64,000 bases of DNA. Source: JAGQYH01 sp041393015 (GTDB lineage Bacteria > Bacteroidota > Bacteroidia > Chitinophagales > JADIYW01). The DNA lies in assembly GCA_041393015.1 (NCBI GenBank), contig JAWKKV010000001.1, positions 682,001-746,000 of the forward strand, read 5' to 3'. The stretch's first letter is position 1; every line of letters begins with the position of its first letter. Below are positions 45,751 through 56,487 of the stretch, piece by piece. The notes under the pieces are model-generated. The model saw only the letters and a program-made list of their open reading frames with translations, was not told the DNA's origin and ran no database searches. A program made the position numbers and the translations under genes.

Positions 45751-46930
45751 AAAACAATCTGGATCGCTTTCTGGATCTATTTCTCCATCTAATCTTATCT
45801 TGATAGCAGAATACTTCAATTGCACCCTGTCCAATATCTTTTGAGGACAATGATTTTACATCCAAATCTAAGAATACTTTTCCTGTAGTCTCAAGTTAAA
45901 GGGTACATGGGTCATACAATTTTTGTCATTTAATTCAAAAGAAACATCACTACTACTTAATCCTACTTGATGTATCAACAGCTACCATAACGCAGGTAAT
46001 CATAGAAGCCAAATGGTTGTCTAGAATACGTTGCGCACTGCTGTAAAATTTGCCAAATCACTATAACTAGTAGTTCCACTTGGCAAACCATGTCGATATA
46101 CCTCTACACCATTCATATATACTATCGCTCCATCATCTTTTCTCAGTTTGATATTTAAACTATCAGTATTTAAAATATCATCTGCGTTGAAGTAATGTCT
46201 AAAATAATAAGTTGAGTGGCGAACAATAGTAGTACTTTCATCACTATCCCCAAAACCTAATTCTGCTGTGCCTGTTTCAGTCTTCTGTATTATCTACATG
46301 ACTTACTTCCATGAGTTCCAAATCGGTACCATCATCGCTATAATTCCAATATCCGTGCAATATAAATCGGCTGAATGATCTAATATCTGCCGTCATGGCT
46401 AAATCAAAATGAATGTCAGAACTTGCACATTATCTTGATGAATCTCCACTGCAATTACATTATTCCATCAACAAATAATCTGCCGGACTATTATTGATCT
46501 AACATCAGTTTCATCACTTCCACTAGTATTATTCACTGCGAGCGTTGAAAAAGAAATTGTACCAGCCGGATGTTACTTTAATACTTCTGTTCCATTGATA
46601 TAGATCACAGCTCCATCATCTCAACTAAATCTAATAATAGATAAGATGGACTAGCATCAGCCACATTGAAGTGTTTTAAAATAAGTTGTTTTTGAATGAT
46701 TGTTAATGTGTAGCTAGGATCCCCAAACCCAACTTAGAGTTACCATAGACCAACAAGCATCTGCAAACCATCGCTCTCCAAGAAGTTCCAAGATCGTCCT
46801 GAGTCATCGTATTTCCATTCGAACGGGCTTGGATGCTCAGGTGTGCTACCATCAGCACAAGTGGAAATATCAATACTTACTACCGCGTTGCACAAGCAAT
46901 TGGTTGAGCATTATCACAAATTTGATAAGA
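45750..46930. other. Deletion-riddled second copy, probable assembly artefact
   Basis: Aligns to 44470-45750 throughout with many 1-8-base deletions and very few substitutions, e.g. TTTGTTTACATCC in the good copy becomes TTTTACATCC. No open frame survives. At both ends the flanking sequence continues as if this block were absent: 45740-45750 and 46920-46930 match each other. Most simply an unpolished read segment left in the assembly. Confidence 0.75.
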
Positions 46931-47863
46931 AAGTTTCTATACCTGATATAATCCCGATGGAGTAAAATCTATAATCGTCTGTTGACAGCAACGGTTCCAT
47001 TGTTATAATTGCTGCCCCTGATTTGCTCGAGGGATAGCGTTATGTTTTCCACATTCGCATCAGAATCCAGATAACACATTTACTTGGAGGAGGATGCTAC
47101 ATTATCAGCAACTGCATTGGGCGCCGTATTGGGAGAAACAGTCACATTAACAGTAGCCGTAGAACAAAGACTTGGCGAACCATCATCACATATCTGATAG
47201 GTAAATGTTTCTACTCCAAAATAAGCACCGCTAGGTGAAAAATCAATGTAGTCGTCTGTTAGATTACCCGGAGTACCATTATTGTTGATGGATGCTATTG
47301 CTCCATGATTAGGTCCAACGGTAATGGAAGATAAAGTGATGTTGTCTCCTTGTGGATCAGAATCATTGCTTAGTACATTAATGGTAATTGCCTCTGTATT
47401 ACTAACAGCATTATCAGCAACTGCATTTGGTGCCGTATTCGGTTCGGTAACGGTTACATTTACTGTTCCAGTAGAACATAAGCTAGGTGTTCCATCATCA
47501 CATATTTGGTAAGTAAAAGTTTCTACTCCAATATAAAGACCCGTTGGAGTATAATCCACAAAGTCATCTGTGATGTCTCCAGGCGTTCCGTTATTATTGA
47601 TAATGGCCGCACCTCCATTGTTTGGAGCTGATATAATAGAAGTCAATGTTATATTATCTCCATCAGAATCGTAATCATTGCTTAAAACATCAATTGTAAT
47701 TGGCGTTGAAACAGTAGAGGTATTATCTGTAACTGCATTTGGTGCTGTATTTAAATCAACCGTTAAAGATATGTCATCTACTGCAATATCTCCTTGCCAA
47801 GTAGACCCTGTTGTTCCTACAAACCTAACATTGATAGATTGACCATCATAGGCACTTATATTC
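46931..47863 (-). pseudogene. Giant T9SS protein, middle piece with Ig-like (cadherin-like) repeats
   Basis: One frame is clean from 47080 to 47863 on the minus strand and encodes Ig-like repeats with VETFTYQICDDGSPSLCS and AVADNAVSN-type linkers, each with GDNITLSS and a fixed Cys pair (ICD..LCS). From 46931 to 47080 the sequence is noisy and frame is lost. Upstream, NVRFVGTTGSTWQGDIAV and DDISLTVD are the end of a MAM-like domain. This is part of the gene that starts at 48832; the frameshifts are likely sequencing errors and not natural inactivation. Confidence 0.65.
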
Positions 47864-47956
47864 TACGTTGGCTGTATACTCAAGCATCTCCTTGATTGTC
47901 AGATTGACTCCATTCAGTTGTCCAACCTGCACCACCATTTGTACTTACTTGAAAGT

Positions 47957-48832
47957 CTACAGTCTACGGCAACCGCTTCCTCGCTCCGTACATATGATAA
48001 TCAAAGTTAAAAGTAGCTCCGTTTCTGCACTTAGATCAATACATGGGCCATCTATAATCGTTACTTTACTTGAATAATTTGGGGAAGAAGCCTCTACATA
48101 TATATATTGACTTCCTTCGTTAGCACTAGAAGGTCCTGTTCCGGAAGAAGGTGTACCACCCGATTGGTTAATCCAATCAAAATCATCTATTGCCAGTTGT
48201 GTCCAAGCTCCCCATCCACTTTCAAAACCTTCTGTGTACGGGAAAGAAGTAATTCCTCCTGAACATGGGCCGGGTAAGGTTCCACATATCACTACATCAT
48301 CAATATAAACATCATCTGCATTTCCTGATGCATCGCACAAAAAGCGCAATTGAGTGGTACTAGTGAAAGGACCTGTAATTGTTACTGATTCATTTTCTCT
48401 AACGTTATTGTTAAAATCAATGCTTTGAGCGTAAGTAGTAAAAGTGGTGAAATTTGTTCCTCCATCAGTAGAGATCTGAAGCCAAAAATCTTCATTAGCA
48501 TTATCCATACTAATAGCTAAATAGGAAAAATTAACATTTATGGAAGTATATGCTGATAAATCTAAACTATTGGTGTAAAATGATGAAGCTACTCCACTGT
48601 TATCTTGAATATCTACAGAATAACTACCCGTGTTTGCATTTGAAGCGCTTCGGAAAGCATCTACACCTCCGCTATTCCATATTCCCCATCCACTTTCGAA
48701 ACTTTCATTATCGATGAGAACATCACCGCCACATTGGGCTTTACCGTTTATTGAAAATGCTAAAAGTAGTAGAATAACCAAAAGGGAATTCAATACATAC
48801 TTCAAATTAAGGTGTAAAGATTTAGGTTTCAT
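47957..48832 (-). CDS. Giant T9SS-secreted protein, N-terminal piece
   Basis: 291 residues as read. Signal peptide (about 1-32, ending NGKAQ) then a MAM-like sandwich (CGGDVLIDNESFESGWGIW, then DNANEDFWLQISTDGGTNF and YIDDVVICG) and the start of a second such domain. Its last 15 codons are out of frame: one base added near 48022 restores GATFNFDYHMYG, a classic MAM motif. Further frame errors sit near 47985, 47960 and 47865. Joined across them, and leaving out 45750-46930, the gene would encode roughly 2000 residues ending at 41571. Confidence 0.7.
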   Translation of the reverse strand: MKPKSLHLNLKYVLNSLLVILLLLAFSINGKAQCGGDVLIDNESFESGWGIWNSGGVDAFRSASNANTGSYSVDIQDNSGVASSFYTNSLDLSAYTSINVNFSYLAISMDNANEDFWLQISTDGGTNFTTFTTYAQSIDFNNNVRENESVTITGPFTSTTQLRFLCDASGNADDVYIDDVVICGTLPGPCSGGITSFPYTEGFESGWGAWTQLAIDDFDWINQSGGTPSSGTGPSSANEGSQYIYVEASSPNYSSKVTIIDGPCIDLSAETELLLTLIIICTERGSGCRRL

Positions 48833-49082
48833 ACAGGGTGTTTATGTTTCGTTTTTTAAATGCTCTAAAACATGGCTGCTTCAAAGAAAATTAAAATGGG
48901 TTATGGTAAAAGTATTTAGAATTAATGCAAAGCGACATTGCAATTAAACCTATTTTATATAATTTTTTATAGTGAAAAAACCTATTTTACTTAGTAAGTA
49001 AAAAACCTAGGTGTATAAATATTAAGAGACATAGAACCAACTATAAATAAACAATTCTATGTCTCCTAATTGATTACTACTT
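48833..49082. other. Upstream region of the giant gene with AATAGGTTT repeats
   Basis: On the minus strand TAGGTTT occurs three times (near 48958, 48990 and 49015). The spacing is irregular (25 and 32 bases). It is a possible regulator site array; no regulator is known. A terminator of the next gene lies within. Confidence 0.35.
49026..49065 (-). terminator. Probable terminator of the phosphatase-bearing giant gene
   Basis: GAGACATAGAA / TTCTATGTCTC (11-bp stem, 49026-49036 with 49055-49065), 18-base loop, 18 bases after the stop. The T-tract after it is weak (TTAATATT), hence moderate confidence. Confidence 0.5.
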
Positions 49083-52000
49083 CTATTGTTTAATGAATGG
49101 AATGGTCTGCCTTATATTTCCAGAAGAAATTTCTAGTAAGAAATAACCCTCTTCTAGTATATTTAACGGAATGGTTGACTCATCGCTTGTAACCTCTATT
49201 TCGTTTACTAATCTCACTTTACCGAAAACATCAATCACCCTAACATTCAGTGTTTGATTATTGAAAGTTTTGAGACCGGATAAATTAATTTGATCTGTTA
49301 CTGGGTTTGGCCAAACATTAATGAGCATTTTTTCTTGGTTGCCTTGATTGGTTAACACAATTATTTTTGAATACTCAGATGTGCCATCATAATCTACTTG
49401 TTGTAATCTGTAATAATTTTCGCCTAATAATGGAAATTTGTCATCAAAGTCATACTTCAATCTTTCATTGCTATTACCCGCTCCTTCTTTTCTTCCAATT
49501 GATTCAAAATGAACGCCATCCTTACTTCTAAAAATATTAAAATGGCTGTTGTTCATTTCAGATAATGTAATCCAATGTAAGTGATTAACTCCGGATAGAT
49601 GTTCACCATAAAAACTAACCAATTCAACCGGCAAAAGAGCTGCATCTCTATAACCAAAGTTATTGTCAGAATCAAAGTTGCCATTTGATGTAAACCTTGC
49701 TTCTTGAACTTCAGGAGTAGTTAAAGTTGATCCAACCGGAACATCGGCCATGTCAAAATTGACTAAAAAGACTCCCTTTCTATTAACACCAAAGAAAAAA
49801 CTGCCTTGGCTATCCGTATCAATTGAATCGATTAACAAGTCAGCAACCGTTATTACACTATCCCCATCTAGATCCTCATATAGGTAAACAGTAACTCCTT
49901 CATCTAAGACATCCGACCCATCAAACACACCATTTTCATCTAAATCGCTAAAAACAATTCCTTCTAAAAAGCTAAAATATGGACCTGATTTACAATCACA
50001 GCCTTCAAAGTCTCCTCCACTTAAAAAATATCCAACTGGAGTTAAAGCTGCAGTAAGTGTATCTACTTCATAAAATACACTACTTGGAGAACCAACTCTT
50101 CCCGAAGTGGAATAAAATCTCCCATCATTGTGAAAGCCTTGTCCTTCCATATCGTTTAATCCTGTGGAATTTATGACTGTTACTACTCCAGTAGTGGCAT
50201 CAATTTCGATTAAGTTGGTCGTTGTACCTCCATCGTTATTCATAGCAAACAAATTGCCTGTATTGGGGTTTACGGCGATATCATCCAAGTCGTTTAACAT
50301 TCCGGCTCCGGAAGTAACCAGATAATCTACTCCGGCTCCAAAATAATCTTGCACTAACAAACCTGTTGTATGATCAATGACCAATAAAATGTCAGGTGAG
50401 CCGACTCTTCTTTCTGTCGCCCATAAAACACTTCTTTGCATGTCAAAAGCCAAACCATCTATATCTGAAAATGTATAGCTACCTAAGCTACCGTCTCCCG
50501 AGCCAATTCTTGTTCCAAAAGATTCAAATCTGCCCGTTGTAAAATCAACTAAACCGAGTGAATCGCCATCAACAGCAAATAAACTATCGGCATTTTGGCT
50601 AAAAGCAATCGCTTCAATTGATCTTGAGCCACCAAAAGCTCCAACAAATGTATTGGCACCATTGAATCTATTGATAATATGCAGCTCATCAAAGCCATCT
50701 TCTGCTGCTGCCACACACATACTTGTGTTTCCTAAATAACCAATATTTATATTAGATGCTCTTGCCCCTTCAGAAATAGTTGCAATTGGGTTCTCTGTAG
50801 TCATAAACACTTTGTCTATAGGCAGAGATTCTTCTTTTATGTTGATTAGATAATCTACTGTTGTTTGATTTGTATCTATATATGAAATCACTAGCGATGC
50901 CGGTGTTCCTCCATCGTAGGTATAGAATTCATTGCTAAATCCCTTTAAAAACAGGGACAATGAATTACCTGATGACCAACCTGGTCGACTTATAATTTCA
51001 TCAACAATGGTTCCAAGACCTTCAACTTTATAGTCTTCATTATCTAAAACAGGAAAAAGGCTATAATGTCGTTGATTGGCTGTGGTTCTTTGTCTGGTGC
51101 TAATATTTCCCGCTGTTGTAGAAAATGCTAACGAGTTATCGGTAGCTTCTCCTTCTACATCAATAGTTATTGCACTAGTGGACGCATTTGCAGCTTTCAT
51201 AACCACCCAAGCATCTACAATTACCGCATCATTAGGTACTTGAACATCATTAAACCTTAAACCTAATTCATCAAGTCCCACATCAAATGCATCTAAAGCC
51301 ATAGCAAAATGCATATCAGAACTCCCGTAACTAAATTGGTGAATTTCTACTGCAATTGTATTTGTGCCGGTTACGAAGCCCGGATTCGGAATATAAATAT
51401 CAGAATGAATTCTTTCGTCAATATAATTAATATTATTTACGGCTAATGTGCCATGACTTATCTTACCATCTGGCATATTTCGCCGAACTACTTCTTCCCC
51501 ATTAATATAAATTACAATACCATCATCTACTCTAGCTCTAGCCAAAGCAATTCCATAATTAGGCCCATTAGGTCCAGCAATTGTAATTTCTTTTCTAAAA
51601 TAAAAAGTTGATTCCCCAGCGGTTAGCTGCGTATTTTCGCCGCCATCTCCAAATCCAAAATTCCCTCCACCTGAAGACCATCCCGAATCGTCAAAACCTG
51701 ATTCATTCCATCCTGTTGCAGGAAAACCTGAATCATAATATTTCCATGTTGCCAAAGAATCGAACAGGGCAACAGTAGGGCCACTAGCATCTACACTTAT
51801 AACTTCATTAGAAGATAAAGCAACCGCTCCGGTCGCAGCATTTTCAATGGCATCATCATTTGATGCTAATGGTGTAACACTAATAGCCGGTACCTTAGCA
51901 GGATAAACACTAATGTCGTATGAGCCATCTAAGCTACTTACATCTGATGCTACCAGTGCGTCTCCATAATCAATAACACCACTGCTATTTCGATCTTGAT

Positions 52001-55000
52001 AAGCTTCTACCACAAGAGCACCTGATCCATAATCACTACCACTATAATCTCGACTAAAGTCAATATCTAAAAAGACTTTTCCGCTTATACTTTCGAAATC
52101 CCATGCATATGCTGCAACTTCAACAACAGTTGATTTCATATCAAATCCTAAATCAGAACTTGCCGTATTATCTTGATGTATTTCAACTGCAATAACATTT
52201 TCACCATCTACTAAATAGGAAGACGGAATGGAAAATGAATGCACTTCAGTTTCTTCTGAACCACTGATATTAGAAGCCGCCAAATCTGTGTAAACTATTG
52301 CTCCTGGATCCATATTATTTCTATATATCTCCGTTCCATTGATATATATTATAGCTCCATCATCTCTTACAACATCAACCGTTAACCCATCTATTGCGCT
52401 TGCATCAGCAATATTAAAGTGTTTTCTAAAATAATAGGTTGCACCTCCATGGTTTAGAATAGTGGTTGTCATTGGGTCGCCAAAACCTAATTTTCCGAAT
52501 CCTTTTGCCCAACAAGTATCTACATAACTGCTTTCTTTCCAAGCTGTTCCTAAATTAGCCCCTGAGTCATCGTACCTCCATTCAGAACCGTAATCAAAAT
52601 CTCCTGTTGATGCTTCGTTATCTGAATTACATAATAATGGTGCTTCTACGTTTACATTAAAAGTATCTGCTAAACATCCTGAAGCATTTTTTACAATATA
52701 TTGTGTGGTATCTGTTGGAGAAACAGTAATAGATTGTGTTGTTGCTCCTCCGGGAGACCAAACGAAATCATCTGCCCAACTAGCTGTTAATGTTACGCTA
52801 TTTCCTGATGAAATAGTAGTATCAATAGAAGCATTGTAAATATCTTTATCAATGGTAAAATAGTCTGTTGTGTTGCCACTATTGTTTAAGAATTTAACAT
52901 CCATTCTGTTTTCTTCAATCTCAACAATTACACTACCCAATTGATATAAATAAGCATACATAGCCGGATGTGCTGTAAGCGATCCCGTTACTTTTCCTGA
53001 AGAACCTGCAGTAATATAAACTGCTCCTTTACCGGCATCTACGCCAGATGTTGTCTTTTTATAAGAACAATCTACATCTAGTTTTCCACTTCCGGCATCC
53101 ACTTGCATTGAAGAATTAAATGTACCAGAAACATCATAATGACCATTTAAAAAATATGACCTTTCATAAGAGTGGCTATGACCTGATAATACTAAATCAA
53201 CACCATAGCTCTCCAAAATAGGGAGCACATCTTCTCTCATATCGCGCATTCTTCCTCCACTGTCACCAGTATTGTCAGAATCGTGAGAGCCTTTGGTATA
53301 TGGTGGATGATGAAAAATAACAACAATCCATTTTTTTGTGGTTGCCGCTAAATCATTGGTTAGCCAAGTAAGCATGGAGCCACCTGTTGATCTATCTGTA
53401 TCATCTGAATCCAGTGATACAAAATGAATTTGACCATAATCCCATGAATAATATGCTTCTGTTCCTGACGCCAGACCGCCAGCCTCTCCTGCGGTTGGGA
53501 AGCTAAAAATGTCATAATAAGGGCCCGTTTGTGTAGTAGAATTAGCGCTATAAATATCGTGGTTTCCCGGGCAAGACCATGTAACGGTTTGTCTAATGAT
53601 GTCTTCATACATATTTTCAAACATTGCATCTTGGTATTCATCATCTGTACCATTGTCATATGCATTATCACCCAACATTAATATCATATCCGTTTTTCCA
53701 GATCCTACATAGCTGTAGTAAGCATCCCGAACCGCCCTTTGATTGTTATTGGCTGTGCCGGCATCACCCAATACCCATGCACGTGTTAAACCGGTATATG
53801 AATCTGCCGGAGCTGTTGTGAAAAAATGGTCACTATCTCCTCCCGCAAATGTTGTATCGCCATTTCCAATACTATAGTAGTATTTTGTATCCATGGTTAA
53901 TCCGCTCACTGTTACTTCATGGTCAAATGTTACAGTTGCATCGTAAATAGTGTCATTTAAACTGCCCGGTGCCAAACCGTATGCTACAAATGAGCTAATT
54001 GGCAAACCTGTTCTCCATTTTACAATAACACTCGTTTGGGTTAACGTCTGCAAATATGGTCCTCTTTCAAAAGTAAGTTCAGGCGTTCCAATATTTACAA
54101 TTTGCATATCCATTGAGATGTCTGAACTCCCAACATCATCCTGGTGAATCTCAACAGCAATTACATTGGTACCATCAATAAAGTCTGTTGCCGGCAACAA
54201 TAATTCTACTGGCGTGCTTTCTTCTGAACCACTGGCATTACTGGAAGCTAAGGTTGTATAAGTGATGGTGCCAACAGGCATGTTATCTCTTAAAATTTCA
54301 GTACCGTTTAAGTATACTACCGCACCATCATCTCTTATTAAACTCAATTCAAAATAATCCGTTGAGGCAAAACCTGTAGCAGTAAAAGAAGTTCTAAAAT
54401 AAGTTGTTTCATGTTTATCAGAACTATTTCCACCAAAGCTTACAACTGTGCTCTCATCTCCATCTCCATAGCCTAGCTCAGCGGCACCTGATGACCAAGA
54501 TGCATCGTTAAAACCAGATGCTTGCCAAGCAGTTCCTTGATTAGATCCATCATCTAAATATTTCCATGTTGATCCATATGATAAATAGGGACCATACTCT
54601 TGTGGTGTTAAGGCAAAATCAAAACTAACATCTGAAGAACTTGGGTTATCTTGATGAACTTCAACAGCAATAGTGTTTGTACCACTTACTAAATAAGAAG
54701 CAGATATTGATGTGCTATACACCGTACTTTCAGAACCTCCACTCACATTACTGGAAGCCACCGTGTTGTAATTTATTGTTCCTGCTGGCATGTTATGTCG
54801 CCAAACTTCTGTACCATTAATAAAAACTACAGCACCGTCATCTCTGATCATTTCCAAATCTAGCGTTTCATAAATTGAGCTATCAGCAATAGTAAATTGT
54901 TTTCTAAAATAAGTAGTATACTGATTGTTATCGGCAATCACTGTCGCTTCATCACCATCTCCAAAGCCTAATTCTGCTGCACCTGAAGACCATGAAGCAT

Positions 55001-55637
55001 CATTAAATCCCGATGCTCTCCAAGCTGTTCCTTGATTAGATCCATCATCTTTATATTTCCAAGTTGACCCGAACGATATTCCTTCTTCAGCTAAAATGCC
55101 TGTTATGGCAAAATCAAAACTAACATCTGATGAGAATTGATCATTTTGATGTATTTCAACTGCTATTGTGTTAGTTCCTGATACTAAATTTGCGCTAGAA
55201 ATTGTAGTTGAGTAAATTCCATCTTCTGGACTTGCAAATGTTACAGCAGTAGTATTATAACTTATGGTTCCTGTAGGCATGTTATCTCTCCAAATCTCAA
55301 CACCATTGAGGTAAACTACAGCGCCATCATCACGCACCATTTCTATTAAGAGTTCACTATATATTGAAGCGTCTGCCACCGTAAACTGCTTTCTAAAATA
55401 TGTAGTAAACTGGTTAACATCTGCAATTACAGTAGCTTCGTCGCTATCTCCAAAGCCTAATTCTGCAGGACCGGACGACCAAGACGCATCATTAAAGGCC
55501 GAAGCTCTCCAAGCAGTTCCTTGATCAGATCCATCATCTTTGTATTTCCAACTATCTCCAAACGAGATAAATTCTGTAGCATTTGTTGTAAAACTTAACA
55601 GTAATAGTACAGCCGTTAGAAATAAACTAATTCTCAT
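49083..55637 (-). CDS. Giant T9SS-secreted purple acid phosphatase-like protein
   Basis: About 2184 residues from the ATG at 55637, chosen because it starts the signal peptide (MRISLFLTAVLLLLSFTTNA); the frame is open 9 codons further. Order (approximate): three ~155-residue modules of unknown family (25-180, 187-343, 349-520), each with W-K/R-Y-x-DDG, RDDGAVVYLNG and AVEIHQ; a fibronectin-like N-terminal PAP domain (525-620); metallophosphoesterase (625-920) with GDAG, GDNAY, GNHD, HHPP and GHSHSYER; a PKD-like domain; module 4; SdrD-B-like; module 5; a DNRLRE-like domain; a beta-propeller-like stretch; and a C-terminal type-A sorting domain (NVWPNPVTDQINLSG). It would release phosphate at the cell surface. 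Two-gene operon with the TPR protein upstream. Confidence 0.88.
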   Translation of the reverse strand: MRISLFLTAVLLLLSFTTNATEFISFGDSWKYKDDGSDQGTAWRASAFNDASWSSGPAELGFGDSDEATVIADVNQFTTYFRKQFTVADASIYSELLIEMVRDDGAVVYLNGVEIWRDNMPTGTISYNTTAVTFASPEDGIYSTTISSANLVSGTNTIAVEIHQNDQFSSDVSFDFAITGILAEEGISFGSTWKYKDDGSNQGTAWRASGFNDASWSSGAAELGFGDGDEATVIADNNQYTTYFRKQFTIADSSIYETLDLEMIRDDGAVVFINGTEVWRHNMPAGTINYNTVASSNVSGGSESTVYSTSISASYLVSGTNTIAVEVHQDNPSSSDVSFDFALTPQEYGPYLSYGSTWKYLDDGSNQGTAWQASGFNDASWSSGAAELGYGDGDESTVVSFGGNSSDKHETTYFRTSFTATGFASTDYFELSLIRDDGAVVYLNGTEILRDNMPVGTITYTTLASSNASGSEESTPVELLLPATDFIDGTNVIAVEIHQDDVGSSDISMDMQIVNIGTPELTFERGPYLQTLTQTSVIVKWRTGLPISSFVAYGLAPGSLNDTIYDATVTFDHEVTVSGLTMDTKYYYSIGNGDTTFAGGDSDHFFTTAPADSYTGLTRAWVLGDAGTANNNQRAVRDAYYSYVGSGKTDMILMLGDNAYDNGTDDEYQDAMFENMYEDIIRQTVTWSCPGNHDIYSANSTTQTGPYYDIFSFPTAGEAGGLASGTEAYYSWDYGQIHFVSLDSDDTDRSTGGSMLTWLTNDLAATTKKWIVVIFHHPPYTKGSHDSDNTGDSGGRMRDMREDVLPILESYGVDLVLSGHSHSYERSYFLNGHYDVSGTFNSSMQVDAGSGKLDVDCSYKKTTSGVDAGKGAVYITAGSSGKVTGSLTAHPAMYAYLYQLGSVIVEIEENRMDVKFLNNSGNTTDYFTIDKDIYNASIDTTISSGNSVTLTASWADDFVWSPGGATTQSITVSPTDTTQYIVKNASGCLADTFNVNVEAPLLCNSDNEASTGDFDYGSEWRYDDSGANLGTAWKESSYVDTCWAKGFGKLGFGDPMTTTILNHGGATYYFRKHFNIADASAIDGLTVDVVRDDGAIIYINGTEIYRNNMDPGAIVYTDLAASNISGSEETEVHSFSIPSSYLVDGENVIAVEIHQDNTASSDLGFDMKSTVVEVAAYAWDFESISGKVFLDIDFSRDYSGSDYGSGALVVEAYQDRNSSGVIDYGDALVASDVSSLDGSYDISVYPAKVPAISVTPLASNDDAIENAATGAVALSSNEVISVDASGPTVALFDSLATWKYYDSGFPATGWNESGFDDSGWSSGGGNFGFGDGGENTQLTAGESTFYFRKEITIAGPNGPNYGIALARARVDDGIVIYINGEEVVRRNMPDGKISHGTLAVNNINYIDERIHSDIYIPNPGFVTGTNTIAVEIHQFSYGSSDMHFAMALDAFDVGLDELGLRFNDVQVPNDAVIVDAWVVMKAANASTSAITIDVEGEATDNSLAFSTTAGNISTRQRTTANQRHYSLFPVLDNEDYKVEGLGTIVDEIISRPGWSSGNSLSLFLKGFSNEFYTYDGGTPASLVISYIDTNQTTVDYLINIKEESLPIDKVFMTTENPIATISEGARASNINIGYLGNTSMCVAAAEDGFDELHIINRFNGANTFVGAFGGSRSIEAIAFSQNADSLFAVDGDSLGLVDFTTGRFESFGTRIGSGDGSLGSYTFSDIDGLAFDMQRSVLWATERRVGSPDILLVIDHTTGLLVQDYFGAGVDYLVTSGAGMLNDLDDIAVNPNTGNLFAMNNDGGTTTNLIEIDATTGVVTVINSTGLNDMEGQGFHNDGRFYSTSGRVGSPSSVFYEVDTLTAALTPVGYFLSGGDFEGCDCKSGPYFSFLEGIVFSDLDENGVFDGSDVLDEGVTVYLYEDLDGDSVITVADLLIDSIDTDSQGSFFFGVNRKGVFLVNFDMADVPVGSTLTTPEVQEARFTSNGNFDSDNNFGYRDAALLPVELVSFYGEHLSGVNHLHWITLSEMNNSHFNIFRSKDGVHFESIGRKEGAGNSNERLKYDFDDKFPLLGENYYRLQQVDYDGTSEYSKIIVLTNQGNQEKMLINVWPNPVTDQINLSGLKTFNNQTLNVRVIDVFGKVRLVNEIEVTSDESTIPLNILEEGYFLLEISSGNIRQTIPFIKQ

Positions 55638-56487
55638 TGGTTTGTGTAGTAATAATATTCGCATTTAATAGGGTTTTTATGTTTTGTTCTTGAGCAGAAA
55701 TATTTTTTGATAATTCCTGCATCGCTGGTGTAATTCTTATTCGATAAGGTAATAGCAATAAGCTTTCATTAGCTAGGTTGAGTTCTTTTATGGATGCTTC
55801 GTATTCACCTGCTTTTAAGTAATACTCTGCTTTTTTATAGTGCCACCTTTCCTTTCTCTGCTGGCTTTCAATAATATCATCTAGTATTTGATGAATCGTA
55901 TTAAAATCACTTCTTGCTTCTGAAATTTCAATGGCTTTTAGATCAAACACTAATAAATTTCCAAATTTCATTTGAGCTAACTCATAATTTTGATATGCGG
56001 CATCTAACTGTCCGGCTTCAATTTGGACGTTAATTAAGTCCATGAAATTTTCAGGCAGCAATGTGGTTGTTTTTTCAATAGCTTGTTGATAGAAATTTGC
56101 AGCTTCATCGTTCTCTTCGAGTGCCGTTAATATTTTGGCTTTCGTTAAAAGACCTAAAACATGACCTTCTTCTTTTGACAAAAAACTATTGATATGTCTA
56201 AGTGCTATATCATATGTTTCCATCTTAAAACACATTTTAGCCAATAAAAACATTGTTGGTGGATATTCTTCTCCTGCTAATGCTTTTGCGGCTTCTATAT
56301 CAAGGAAGGTTTTATCATAATCACCGTCGTCCATATATAAGCTGCCTCGCTTTATGTATAAAACAGGATCATTGGGCGATTGAGATATTTCTTCCGTTAC
56401 AAGATTAATCCTATCATGTATTTCACCATGACCATACATATTTATACAACTTAGCACGCTTGCTAGAAGTATGACAATTCTCAACAT
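55627..56487 (-). CDS. Secreted TPR-containing protein
   Basis: 286 residues. A short signal-like start (MLRIVILLASVLSCINMYG) then about six TPR units: NDPVLYIKRGSLYMDDGDYD, PTMFLLAKMCFKMETYDIAL, VLGLLTKAKILTALEENDEA, and so on to WHYKKAEYYLKAGEYEASIKE. Its 3' end overlaps the start of the giant phosphatase gene, so it may be a periplasmic chaperone or partner for that protein (inference). Confidence 0.8.
   Translation of the reverse strand: MLRIVILLASVLSCINMYGHGEIHDRINLVTEEISQSPNDPVLYIKRGSLYMDDGDYDKTFLDIEAAKALAGEEYPPTMFLLAKMCFKMETYDIALRHINSFLSKEEGHVLGLLTKAKILTALEENDEAANFYQQAIEKTTTLLPENFMDLINVQIEAGQLDAAYQNYELAQMKFGNLLVFDLKAIEISEARSDFNTIHQILDDIIESQQRKERWHYKKAEYYLKAGEYEASIKELNLANESLLLLPYRIRITPAMQELSKNISAQEQNIKTLLNANIITTQTNEN

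Noticed and set aside
45750..46930. Natural pseudogene or recombination cassette for antigenic variation
   Set aside because: Losses are scattered short deletions without matching substitutions, the pattern of unpolished reads; kept as probable artefact.
47080..47646. Considered as a separate secreted Ig-repeat protein
   Set aside because: No signal peptide and no start; the frame is open on both sides into sequence of the same giant gene, so it is one fragment.
48830..48850. ATGTTTCGTTT, similar to part of the 9117-9126 helix, as a second copy of the small RNA
   Set aside because: Only about 14 bases match and no hairpin partner or terminator is present; chance match in AT-rich DNA.
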